A DNA stretch of 64,000 nt from Rheum nobile (lineage: Eukaryota; Streptophyta; Magnoliopsida; Caryophyllales; Polygonaceae). Both the position numbers and the translations under genes were made by a program. The notes under the pieces were generated by a model. It searched no databases. It saw only the letters and a program-made list of their open reading frames with translations, and was not told where the DNA came from. Location: contig WOAB01000878.1 of the NCBI GenBank assembly GCA_027886185.1, positions 2,182,001 to 2,246,000 on the forward strand, read 5' to 3'. Below, piece by piece: positions 21,595 through 32,298 of this stretch; the stretch's first letter is position 1; the number at the start of each line of letters is the position of its first letter.

Positions 21595-24500
21595 TAAATT
21601 TGGTAGGCCTCGCGACAGGTTTAGTTTAATAAATTAGATATCGTTTAATTAATTTAAATTTTATATTAATTTAAGTTTTACATTTCTAGAATGCTCCAAA
21701 ATACTATTTTATATATTACGCAGAAGGTAAAATAATTATTATCCTACATAATATCATAACCCAAAAATATTATAAGTTTATACAATGGTGGAGTTGTGTA
21801 TACCATGCAAAGGAAGTCATACTTACTGAAAATATTCTAAACATGAAAATATATTTAAAATTATTCATAAAATTAATAACATTATTATTTATGATAAGTA
21901 AAATAAATATCTAAAAAAAATTGTCGACAAAATAGTTATTAACTAAAAAACATAGATTGAATAAAAATATGTAAACAATTTTTCAATGGGTTTTTATAAA
22001 AATATTTGGTCAAAAAAAATTCATAAGATTTTCAAATATAAAACTAATATATATATTAAAATAATTTCAAATATAAAATTGGGATAAATAATTTTAACTT
22101 TATGTGAGTAATTTTATTCAGCATCTTTTCATCCATAGATTTTTTAACTCATAAATACACAAATATAAAAATAAATGATGATGTAATATATGATATTAAT
22201 ACATATTAGATAGTAAATATATAACGTTACAAAGTAAAAAAACATTATAAATATTTACACGATTGAAATTACGTGTTTATATATGACTCCAATTCAATGA
22301 TTTTGTGTTACCAAATATTCATTAAATGTTTGCATATATATATAATAAGTAGGGATTTGGTAAGCTTATCATGAAATGTGGAAGAAGATATTCAAGGTAG
22401 TGGAAATGGATGAATCAGAAAAAAATAAAAAGAACCGATAATTTATATTTTGCTTCAAGTTGTATAAAATTTTCCCTCATTCTAGTTGTCAATTTTACAC
22501 ATTATGTGGTTATTATTTCTTGGTTATACAACATGCATAAATCACATGAGAGAAATATATTTATAAGTAACCAAAGAAATTTTATAGAGTATCCCAAATT
22601 TCAATAAAATACTAGTAAGAGGGAAATATAGAATTATAACTATATGATAAAATAACCAAATGGAAGAAATGGATGAAAGCTAGTTAAGTAATATCCATAG
22701 TGTTAGAATTTAAGATATGATCATGTCAGGTTATCACCCATTCAAAAATGCAAATATTGTTATTACTTGGTAAATTAAAATATTTTAAAACTCTCAATAA
22801 AAAATATTGTTTGACATTAATTATGAGATTCTAAATATATGTAAATTATAAACGTGTGAAACTTTATCTTTAATTAATTTATATATAAATCGGTATCTTA
22901 ATGGTAGAATAAATATAGTGAATCTTAAACTTTAACAATTTAACATTTCTAAAAATTAAATTTAAGATAATTTCAAATCAAGGTGACTATGAATTTAATA
23001 AAAAATAGAATGATTATTTCTTCTAAAAAAAATCAGAACTCAGTTTTAAAATCTCAAATATCAGAGAATAAACATTCAAATTCAAAAAATCGATAACAAT
23101 AATAGAAAAGAAATTTGAAAGTGGTGACCATATCTAATTGGTTTTTAAATGAAAATAATAAATCCGGTAAGACTAAGAGAATTGAGGAGCCCAAAAACCC
23201 AACAAACCACATAATTTACTCTAACAAACTAAATTTCTAGACTCAACCAAATGAATATATATATATATATATATATATAGTTTTTTTCGTATAAGTAATG
23301 TGACTTTCGAATATGTGATGGTAGGAATATAGGATTGTACGCTCACAAAAAGATATTAATTAAATATATTTGACAACATATGATACTAAAATTATTTTAA
23401 ATAAAATTCCATTTCTCTAGTTGGAGATTTGCTAGTGACCTGATTTATGAATTGAAATTATCTAAGTGCAATATATTTTTCAAATAGATATAAACAGTAT
23501 TTTACGGCTTTGCAAAAAAAACATTATTTTCTATGGCTTATATTAAACCACATAACAAACCAATTGCACGCTCAAGTGGAAGATATTAATAGAATTAATA
23601 AATCTATAAATGTGAAACAAAATATGGAAAATGTACAATAATAATGACTAAAATCAATACTAAATTATTTAGAAATCAAAAATAGAATTGCAACAATTAC
23701 TTGTAAAAAAATTATTAAATAACGAAGGGTCAAATGTTATCAATTAAAATATGGAGAATACAAATTTAAAATATTAGAATACGGTTAAGATCTGATATCA
23801 AATAATTTGATATCTTCCACTTGACCCTTCGTTAATTTGATTCAAATTACAAAAACCTTAAGATTCAAAAAATGTGCCGCAAAAATTGCTAAACGAATTA
23901 ACAAAACTTATAAAAACAAAATCTTATAGATAATCGTATAACAAATGAATCTGTAAATCTAGATATTTATAATCATGAATAATATTAAAATATTGAATTT
24001 ACGGGAATGAATTAAAACCAAGTTAGTATTTAATTACGTCTAGGTTAATTTATAATTAAGTTGGTCTACTTATCTTCAATAAATTATTTTTTGAACAATT
24101 ATAAGTGAAATGCGTAGTACGAAACTTCAAGTTGGAATTCTTTAAGATTAGATTTAATGAAACATGTTAGATTATATACATGAAGTATCAATTACATTAA
24201 TTAGAAGTTAAATTTTGATGAAGATTGATAAACAAATCTAATAATTAAATTAATAATTATTCTGAAAAAAAATCCTTTAATTGATTAATTAAATAGATAA
24301 AATTTAAAAATATAATTACGTATTCAAACTTATGAAAATAATATTACTAATTATATAAATGAATATAAGATGTACATCATATATAAGTTTAGTAGAAAAT
24401 CTATCATATATTAGTTCAACATATATAAGTTTATTATTTGTAGAAATTAACATTTATAAAAAAACATATATAAATAATCAATAAAGTAATATATAATTTT

Positions 24501-24835
24501 TATATATTTGAAATTAATTGTGATTAGATATTATCAATATTATTAAAGAGTTCAAGTATATAGTGGATTTAGGGGAAAAGATGGAGATAAATCTGAGTTG
24601 TTAGACAGTAGAATGGACGATCACGATTAAATGAAGGACATGACATAGATAGGTGAAATCGTAATGAACATTTTTTCCCCCTTGAAACATTAATTTTTTG
24701 GCTTGTTTCGGTTTACAAACTTCATACTTTAAGTGTAGATTTGAAGTCCTAAAAGTATATGATTATGCATCAAAAGTTTATAGTTATTACATTATGTACA
24801 TTTTACGATTAATATATTAAAGTGTATTTTTATTT
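21595..24835. other. Long AT-rich gene-free DNA
   Basis: Extremely AT-rich with a pure (AT)n microsatellite at 23255-23279. I see no coding frame, transposon terminus or structured RNA. The longest frame (22410-22607) has no protein-like composition. Confidence 0.6.
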
Positions 24836-25458
24836 AAACACTAGTACAAAAATTGTGTTTTATATCATTTAATATACACTGGATCCGTGCCAAAATGTTG
24901 TAAAAGGATGGAGCTATGTTATTATACATCGGTTAATCACCATGTCCAACGTATAATATTTGGTGCGCCAAAAATTCAACCAGTGTATATACTATATACA
25001 TCGGTCATTTAATAACCCGTGTATAAACAACATATTTTCTATTTTACACTGAAAGTAAACACTGATGTATGTACTATATACAACGTAAATTGTAAACCCA
25101 TGTATAAATAACATGTTTTTTTATTATAATTATATATGAAATATATTTATGGTATTTATGTAGTATTTTTTTAAAAGATATAATTATTGCTTTTTCATTA
25201 TCTCAGCATTTTTCCATATTTTACAACCTTGAATTTTTCTAAAATATGGAAAAATAATATACAACTATATTAATTAAAATATGAACATATATTTTAGCTA
25301 TTGTTAAATTAGTATTTTATACGTATATTCTTGCTCCTAGAAATATATATTATGTCTAATTAATCATATTTGATCACTAACTAATTTAAATCTCATAAAT
25401 TAAATATATTACCTTACCTTATATCAGTTATATGTAACCTTGAATTTTGATCTCATAA

Positions 25459-25900
25459 AATTTTTTTTTTTTTTTTGGTTGAATGATCTCATAATTTTTC
25501 TAAAATGTTTTTTTTTTTTTTTTTTGATAAGGAAAGATTTTAAGGTACTCGACATAACAACATCGGGTAGCTCGAGAGGCCGATAGAATCGACGTCGGTA
25601 CAAACCGAATAGACAAAGTCAAAGACAAGCAATGAAATTACATCGAAGCAGAAAGGAACAAAACAATCTAAGGCAGGCAAGGAGTCAGCAGATTCAAGGG
25701 TGCCACCGGGAAAGGGTCAAACAGGAACACTTGCGGAAGTGCTGAACGAGCTGCCTTGACGTTGCCTTCACCTAGATGAAGGATCTTCAGGAGCCTCAAC
25801 CATGACGTTGCCCTCGTTCAAGAGGGGTCTTCATTCAGCCACAGACACGACCACGACCGACGACTCAGCCAGAACCCAAAAAATATTCCAAAACAGCCAC
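25459..25900 (-). mobile_element. LINE 3'-tail fragment, reverse orientation
   Basis: Two T-runs (25459-25475 and 25508-25525) precede GATAAGGAAAGATTTTAAGG, the complement of a tail ending TTATC-poly(A) as in plant L1-type LINEs. The segment GATGAAGGATCTTCAGGAGC near 25783 recurs around 58672-58692 (with AATGAAGG). No ORF survives. Confidence 0.5.
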
Positions 25901-25989
25901 GAGAATTTTTGACATTGGCATGGACCTGATACAAAATTTACTTTTTAATTAAAAATTAACTTCCCCTACCTTTGAAGTTTGACCTGGTT

Positions 25990-27058
25990 TCTACGGTTTC
26001 AATTCAGCCCTTTCTCATCTCTCAATTTGCTTGCCGCGTCTGAATCTTCATCGTTTTCGCGCCGAGCCTCGTCCAACACAGCTTCTCCAACGCCGGTGTA
26101 GGGCCTCGTCCAACAACGTCGGTGTTCTTCTCGCTGGTAGCCGCGCGCTTCTCTGAAATCTTCAGCGTTTTCGGCCCCATCCAACACCGCTTCTCCAACG
26201 CCGGTGTAGCGTTGTCGTTCAAAATTGTGGAATCGACTCGACGACGGTCTGCCCAGTGTTCTTCTCCACCGCCGGTCTACCCAGTGTTCTTCTCCACCGC
26301 CTGTGAAGGTCGTCATCGTTCTAGTGTTGATTTTGCTGCTCAATTTGCCTCCTAATTTCGGTTATCTGTCTTCATTCAAGGTATGTGCTTTTTTCTTTGT
26401 TGTTCAAATTCGTGGAATCGAGGACTGTTTTGGGTGCGTGTTGACTTTGTTGCTCAATTTCCCTCCTAAGGAACGTTTTGGATCGTTGATTTTGCTGCTC
26501 AATCGAGGATTGTTTTGGATTGTTGTAGTGTTGATTTTGCTGCTCAATTTCCCTCCTAATTTCGGTTATCTATCTTCATTCAAGGTATGTGCTTTTTTCT
26601 TTGTTGTTCAAATTCGTGGAATCGAGGACTGTTTTGGGTGCGAGTTATGAGATGTGCAGGGTTCTGTTTTCATGTTGATAAGATATGCAATTGGCTTGAC
26701 AGGTTTACCCTGCAATTAGAAGTTTAGGAGTGAGTAATACTTGTGTTTACCTTGCAATTATAAGCCTTAAACTGTACTGTTGGATAAAGCCATGTTGAGA
26801 GGTTGCTGAAAATAATTGCTTTAGCTTGTTAGAATTTGGAGTGTGAGTATGAAACTGAGCTCTTGCAGTGGGATATGTAGCAAGGGTGTTGGGGAGATTA
26901 TGAGGAATTGCTGCTGGCATAAATCTAGGATTGTACTTTTGCTAATGCATCAAAGATAACTTATGCTTCATTTCTTCACTATTGCTTGTCTACGCTGTTG
27001 TATATAGGAATCAGTCCGTCAAGTTAATTTTCACCATATTTGTGTAGTTTTTAGTATA
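25990..27058 (+). promoter_or_regulatory. 5' region of the CACTA 2 gene, with duplicated exon border
   Basis: GC-richer leader upstream of the transposase remnant. A 117-bp segment is duplicated (26322-26438 and 26527-26643), and each copy carries the same donor-like CATTCAAG/GTATGTGC. A second small repeat, TTCTCCAACGCCGGTGTAG, occurs near 26083 and 26187. Confidence 0.4.
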
Positions 27059-27262
27059 ATGGATAGAGAATGGATGCGACACAGTCGTTTGTCTCAAAAA
27101 TATACTGATGGTGTTGAGGAATTCATCAATTTTGCCCTTCAACATAGTGCTGATTATACGAGAATAATTTGTCCATGTGTCAAGTGTTGTTATGTGAAGT
27201 GGATTAGTGTCGAGGAAATAAGAAATCATCTTTTTGTTAACGGTATTAATCAAGACTATAAT
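27059..27262 (+). pseudogene. tnp2 transposase-associated domain remnant
   Basis: Reads MDREWMRHSRLSQKYTDGVE, FINFALQH, CPCVKCCYV and EEIRNHLFVNGINQDY, the N-terminal transposase-associated (zinc-binding) domain of CACTA tnp2 proteins. It corresponds to the first 70 or so residues of the transposase at 17513-16938. The rest of the transposase is gone, and the frame runs into the captured DENR segment. Confidence 0.8.
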
Positions 27263-27293
27263 ACATTGGATATGACAAGCTTCTTAGAAGCTT

Positions 27294-28181
27294 GGGAAAC
27301 TAAGTGATGCTTCTAAGAAGCTTGGGAAAAAGTTTGCTACTAGAGCTTCTGTTGTCAAGGTTTGTACCATTGATATGCACATTTCACTTTGTAGTTCCTT
27401 GATTAGAGCTTTGATTCTGGTGATATTTTTATGGACTAATTTAGGGACCCACGGAGAAGGAGCAGATTGATGTTCAAGGAGACATATCCTTTGACATCGT
27501 AGAATTTATTACAGACACGTGGAAAGATATAATATACTATTGCCCCCCTTTTTGCTTCTAAATTCGAATTTTGGTATTCAAGTGGTGCCAGTTAAATTGT
27601 TGCATTGATCTGATTATGGAACATAGTTTCACCTCTGGAGCTGTTTTCTTTTTCTTAATCTTGATGTGGTGGTTACAAGGACACATCATACCATGAGCAT
27701 ATACTATGAATTAGCTCCTGATGAAAATCACCAATCTGAATTAGTGTGCAGTGGAGTTGCTTGTTACCTGTCATAAAAAATTTAACTGCTTCACTTGTGG
27801 ATTTAGACAAATGTTTCAGAACATCTATAAGGATTTGTATCTTCCTTCCCCATTCCTTTCAGTTCACTATCTTCTGTTTTCGGGTTTCATGCTGGAAACC
27901 TACTGCATCATGTCCCAAGTTGTTCACTTAGAATTTTTTGCTTTGAATTATGAGCTTGCAAAATTTGAGTAGTTTCAAACAATCCTCTTTTTCATATTCT
28001 TTTCCACAATGTTCATCTTAGGATTTGCATCCTTGTGTTACCCGGTTTCAATTTGAATGTCACCATCTACACATTTCTTGTTATGATCACAAACTCATGG
28101 CTTGCTCGTCTTCCTCTATAACAGGTACCTGAATCCGCAATCTTCTTCATTGAAGACGGGAAGAAAGTTCCAGCAGCTTAA
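27294..28181 (+). pseudogene. DENR: Captured fragment of DENR (density-regulated protein, SUI1 domain), three exons
   Basis: Three exon pieces match the C-terminal SUI1-domain end of plant density-regulated protein, a partner of MCTS1 in translation re-initiation and recycling. Exon 1 (to 27359) reads KLSDASKKLGKKFATRASVV, then a GT donor at 27360. Exon 2 (27445-27528) reads GPTEKEQIDVQGDISF and DIVEFITDTW after an AG acceptor; its donor is damaged. Exon 3 (28125-28181) reads VPESAIFFIEDGKKVPAA and stop. The introns are retained, so the capture was at DNA level, not by retroposition. It lies inside CACTA 2, next to the tnp2 remnant. The N-terminal half of DENR is absent, so it is not a working gene. 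A chimeric transcript is possible. Confidence 0.82.
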
Positions 28182-28544
28182 AACTGAATTAACCAATGAA
28201 ACTGCTGAGAGGTATTTCACTTGATCTCATGGTGGTTGTTCTTCAAGCTTATTCAAGGGGGCAAATAAGATGCACAAAGAGATTCTGTTTAATGTTTGTT
28301 TAACATTTTTGCTGCTTGCCCCCTTCTCCTTTGAGTTGAATTGCTATAGATAGCGCTGAGTTTGTCTTTGAGAGAAGTTAACATTTGCTTTTGTGATGCA
28401 CCACATTGCAGTATCAACAAATATATACTATCATCTGTGGAGTTATGTTGCTATAGTTCAATGGTATATTCATCAAACTTAAATCTTACCTCCTAGAGAA
28501 TTTTGCTTGCACATCTGTTTGGATCCTTATAAATTGCTATAGAT

Positions 28545-28730
28545 TAAGGACGGGCATCCGGTCCAGACCGGCGGACCATAAACATATTAAAGTATGGACC
28601 GGATTGTAACGGTCCGGTCCACGGTCCGGAAAGACCGGATTTCGTATTTTTTGGCATTTAAAGGGTTTGATCACGGTCCGGACCGTAAAAATTACGGTCT
28701 AGACCGGACCGGACTATAAAAAATGGTAGC
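28545..28730. mobile_element. hAT-like element, one end only
   Basis: Begins TAAGGACGGGCATCCGGTCC, matching the terminus of the 42303-43086 element (TAAGAATGGGCATCCGG after complementing). GGTCCGGACCG motifs follow. No opposite terminus or duplication is found, so it is truncated. Confidence 0.5.
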
Positions 28731-29800
28731 AAACATATGTTATATTAATTCTGTTTACTTTTGTAGTACTATAACAAGCGCCAACATCCATATTCCTCAA
28801 AGGAAATTGATCAAATTCGTGTAGAGTGGTTCTAGTACTTCATTAAAATTTCTAATGAAAAGGTATTTCCTTTGACTTTAATTCATATTACATGTATTTC
28901 TCTATTTGTCAATTTTCTTAACAATATATGAACTAGTACATTGATGTATGATTTATGTGTTTCAGGTCGTAGCTTAAATGACAATATGCATCAATTGTAG
29001 AATCAGGGTTGACATAGAGATATTGATTACAGGTCAAGTGAAGCACAAACCAAATCAACACTTTTGTTACTCTAGAAAAGTATTTCATTCAGCAACGTCT
29101 GTTTACAAATTTTGTTGTCTTTTCAACTAGTTAGTAATTGACAATGCATTAAGTTTAGTTTTATTGGATGATGTAGATATTATTGTTCATTGAACATATG
29201 ATATTTTGATATTATCTAATACTTTTGGATAATCGATTGTTCGCTTATAATATCAGCTTGTTAATTAGCATGTCATTTTATAATTATTGACACTGTGAAT
29301 TGTACAGAAAATTAATACTGTGAATTGTACATGAAATTGGCATTGTGAATTAACAGGAATTTATCCATTAAAAAAGTATGCTTTATACATCGGGTATATA
29401 AAACCTATGTACATATAAAAGGGTCAACCTATCAAAATACATGTGGTAATGATATGCTTATACAACGGTTGTAAACTGATGTATTAAATGTCTTCCCCTT
29501 GGCGCGCCAATGCTTATTACACGAGTTTATTGGGGTTTATACATCGTGTCTCGAACCGATGTAGAAGACATTTTACATTGGTTGCATTGTCTTTACACAT
29601 CGGTATGTATATACCTCCCCTGAGTCCGCATTTTTAATTACATTGGTTTTGATGGACATTATACATCGGTTCACAACCGATGTATAATACTCTTTTACAT
29701 CGGTTGCGCTTTAATACATCACTAACCTGTACACCGTTTAAAAACCGATGTCTAATGCGTTTCACGTCCGGTGTAAAACGCGATTTCTGTACTAGTGAAA

Positions 29801-31510
29801 GTAAATCATTAACGTACTAAATATGAACCCGATCATAAAGTCATTCCGTATCATTTGTCTAGATAAGAAAAAATATGAGATTGAACATTAATTCGAACAT
29901 TCATTATCACCTTTTCAGCTGTAATGTTTGTTTTTTTCAGGTCGGGTTGCATGACAATCGAGTCTCTCTAATATTCGAATGTCATGTTTACTATAAAATA
30001 AATCATGTCGTTCCATGTCATGTTTACTATACTTTACATCGTTAGTGTATTAAAATGTAAACCTTTGTATTAAATATGAACCTTCGTCTTTCACTTAAAC
30101 AAAAAGATTCATATTAAATACAAAAATATTACTTCGTGTCATATATCTTTGTAATTTTGTTCATCCACCCTCTTTAACCTAATGACTCAGATTTATCACT
30201 GTTCTTCACCATAAACACACATTATACATGATCCCATCTTTTAACATATATACACCATGTTGGATTTCGGACGTGTAAACAATCGATCAAATGAAACAAA
30301 GACTTGGATATCAGTTGGCCATCTTGCTAGGCGCTTTCCAAATTTTAGTAAGTCGATTGCTTCGAACGTCTAAGATTACACGAATTTCACATTGGGATAA
30401 TCTATAAACAATTCTCTTATTCTAGACTAGAATAAAAAAGAAACACAAATATTTTTTTTGTTTTGTATGGAAATCAATCAACCAAGTAAATAGAGATCAA
30501 TTTCTTGTCTTAGGAGAGCCAAAGCCTTCTCCAACATAACCTTATATAGGATATGGGTCGGCCAAGTAGTTATCATGACGGTTAGGACGGTTAAACACAT
30601 GTTAAAATCAACAACCACATGACTGCATATATGTACTGTGCACTAAAACGCACGCCGTACGAATCGTGTACTTCATTATCTTATCTGCAAAGTGTGATAT
30701 TATTGGTTCCAGGTTCGAGTCCACTTATATAACTGTGCACCCCACACTTCCAAGCCCGCATTTGAGCTAATTGAATCTCATAAGTCTTGTGTGAACCCTA
30801 ACCACACCAAATAACCAATGATGCTAATTTTTTTTCTCTTTCACTTATAATTGAACCCCATTATTTTTTCTCTTTCATTATCTTATCTGCAAAGTGTGAC
30901 ATTTCTCGATCTGTCTCTCACAGAGTCACAAACTCACTCCCCGGCCAGTACAATCTTTTTCTCTTTCACCTGCATACGTACTTAATTGCTCTCTTCAAGG
31001 ATGGCAAATGTGATTTTGATTTGAGTAGATAATTAGCTTCAACATGTTTATATTAATTAAGCCTAACCATTCCCATATAAATAGCTACGGTTTTGCTAAA
31101 ATCTCTCTAAAATAGTATTTTATCGTTAAGGGGAAAATATATCTCGATATTTTTCTAATAAAATATATTATATTTGACTAACAACTTATTTTTGTAAAGA
31201 TGTCCAAACAATCAATTAATAAAAGGTATCCAATAAAGTACTCAACAACTGACACTAGTAACCTAAACTAAACTACAACATTTAACAATGGATAGCAAGA
31301 ACGCGCTAGCTCACCCATGACAAGCTAGCGTATATGTTAATGAGCCTCTCTAGAAGATCTTGAAGAGCACGCCACCGTGGGTAGCAAAGAATGGTGCGAA
31401 CACCAACGACTCTACTACAAACCAGCTTCACAATCTATTAAACATAACCTAATATATATACATGCATAATTAACCTAAATCTATTTGATTTTTATTAAAA
31501 GCTAGAGTTG
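29801..31510. other. Intergenic DNA with a small flanked insert
   Basis: AT-rich and non-coding. A 24-bp direct repeat at 30674-30697 and 30876-30899 brackets about 180 bases that contain a tRNA B-box-like GGTTCGAGTCC (30712-30722). This could be a degraded SINE with its target duplication. Confidence 0.4.
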
Positions 31511-31518
31511 GAATGAAC

Positions 31519-31998
31519 CTAAGTGTTTGTTTGATTTGGAAGCAAATTCATGAGAATTTAAATATCACAAGAAGTGGAAAGTATATGTGTTTGGTTATCC
31601 TTTTTCTATCTAGAAAATCCATGTATTTAAATCCATGGGATTTCTAATTCCTCCATTATACAGAAAATATACTTACCTATAAGGAGTAGATAAGATTTTC
31701 TTACCCCATTATTTTAATATCCAAATCACCTAATTACCCTTTCTCAAAATATTACTCTCTCTCAAGATTTTCTTCCCCCGTTATATTTATAAAGTTATAG
31801 TAGTAATTTTATATAAATTCCTGCAAACTTCCCACATTCAACCAAATAAAATGTAGTTTTCAATATCACATATTCACATGATTAAAATGTTAACCAAACA
31901 TAATTTCTTAATTTCTAGGAATTGTAAATCCCAAGAACTTACTTTATGGAAAGTAAATTTCAGGGAATTGCAATTCCTCTCTTTAACCAAACGAGCAC
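31519..31998. mobile_element. MITE-like element
   Basis: About 480 bp with inverted ends GTGTTTGTTTGATT / AACCAAACGAGCAC, and an AT-rich interior in which the two halves are roughly complementary (for example TTCCTAGAAATT near both ends in opposite sense). The target duplication is unclear. Confidence 0.45.
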
Positions 31999-32120
31999 CA
32001 AGTATATTAATTAGGTTATATATAACCCTAACGGTGGTAATTTAAACTCAAATCTAAATTATCAACTTAATACTAATTATAGCATTAGTTTACGTGTATA
32101 TTAGATTATATATATACCAA

Positions 32121-32298
32121 GGGTTTGTTCGGTTGGTGGGAAGTGGGAGTTGAAGTTGAAGGAAATTTGTTGAAGTTGAAGCAAATGCTTCATGGGGGGG
32201 GGGGGGGTAACATTAAGGGTTTAAGTGAGTTGAAGTGTGAGTTGAAGCATTTGCTTCAACTTCAACTCACTTCCGGTCATGCCCACCGAACGGAGCCC
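32121..32298. mobile_element. Short MITE with palindromic GTTGAAG core
   Basis: 178 bp with inverted ends GGGTTTGTTCGGTTGGTGGG / CCCACCGAACGGAGCCC. The inside is GTTGAAG repeats in both orientations and a run of 14 G. The left edge of the 1.33-kb tandem duplication falls inside it. No clear duplication of target. Confidence 0.5.

Larger units (their letters stand above)
24839..29797 (+). mobile_element. CACTA transposon 2, carrying a captured DENR fragment
   Basis: 4959 bp with inverted ends CACTAGTACAAAAATTGTG / CGCGATTTCTGTACTAGTG and the 3-bp duplication AAA (24836-24838, 29798-29800). Subterminal zones (24880-25110 and 29370-29770) repeat ACATCGGT-like units in both senses. The interior holds a tnp2 N-terminal remnant (27059-27262), fragments of a host DENR gene (27294-28181), a LINE tail in reverse (about 25508-25900) and a broken hAT-like element (28545-28730). 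It has no complete transposase, so it is non-autonomous. Confidence 0.9.

Noticed and set aside
23255..23279. (AT)n tract as a functional element
   Set aside because: Ordinary microsatellite; nothing around it suggests an origin or matrix-attachment role.
25999..26343. 114-codon minus-strand ORF with AVLDGAENAEDFREARGYQ
   Set aside because: Lies in the repetitive leader of CACTA 2 and is open on the other strand too; no known family.
27294..28181. Functional DENR gene
   Set aside because: Only the C-terminal SUI1 part is present, one donor is destroyed and it is enclosed by CACTA ends.
30708..30725. tRNA gene suspected from GGTTCGAGTCC
   Set aside because: No acceptor stem, A box or anticodon arm around it.
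32101..32210. G-quadruplex regulatory site at the G run (32196-32209)
   Set aside because: A single homopolymer run within a MITE; likely slippage or sequencing-prone tract, no promoter nearby.
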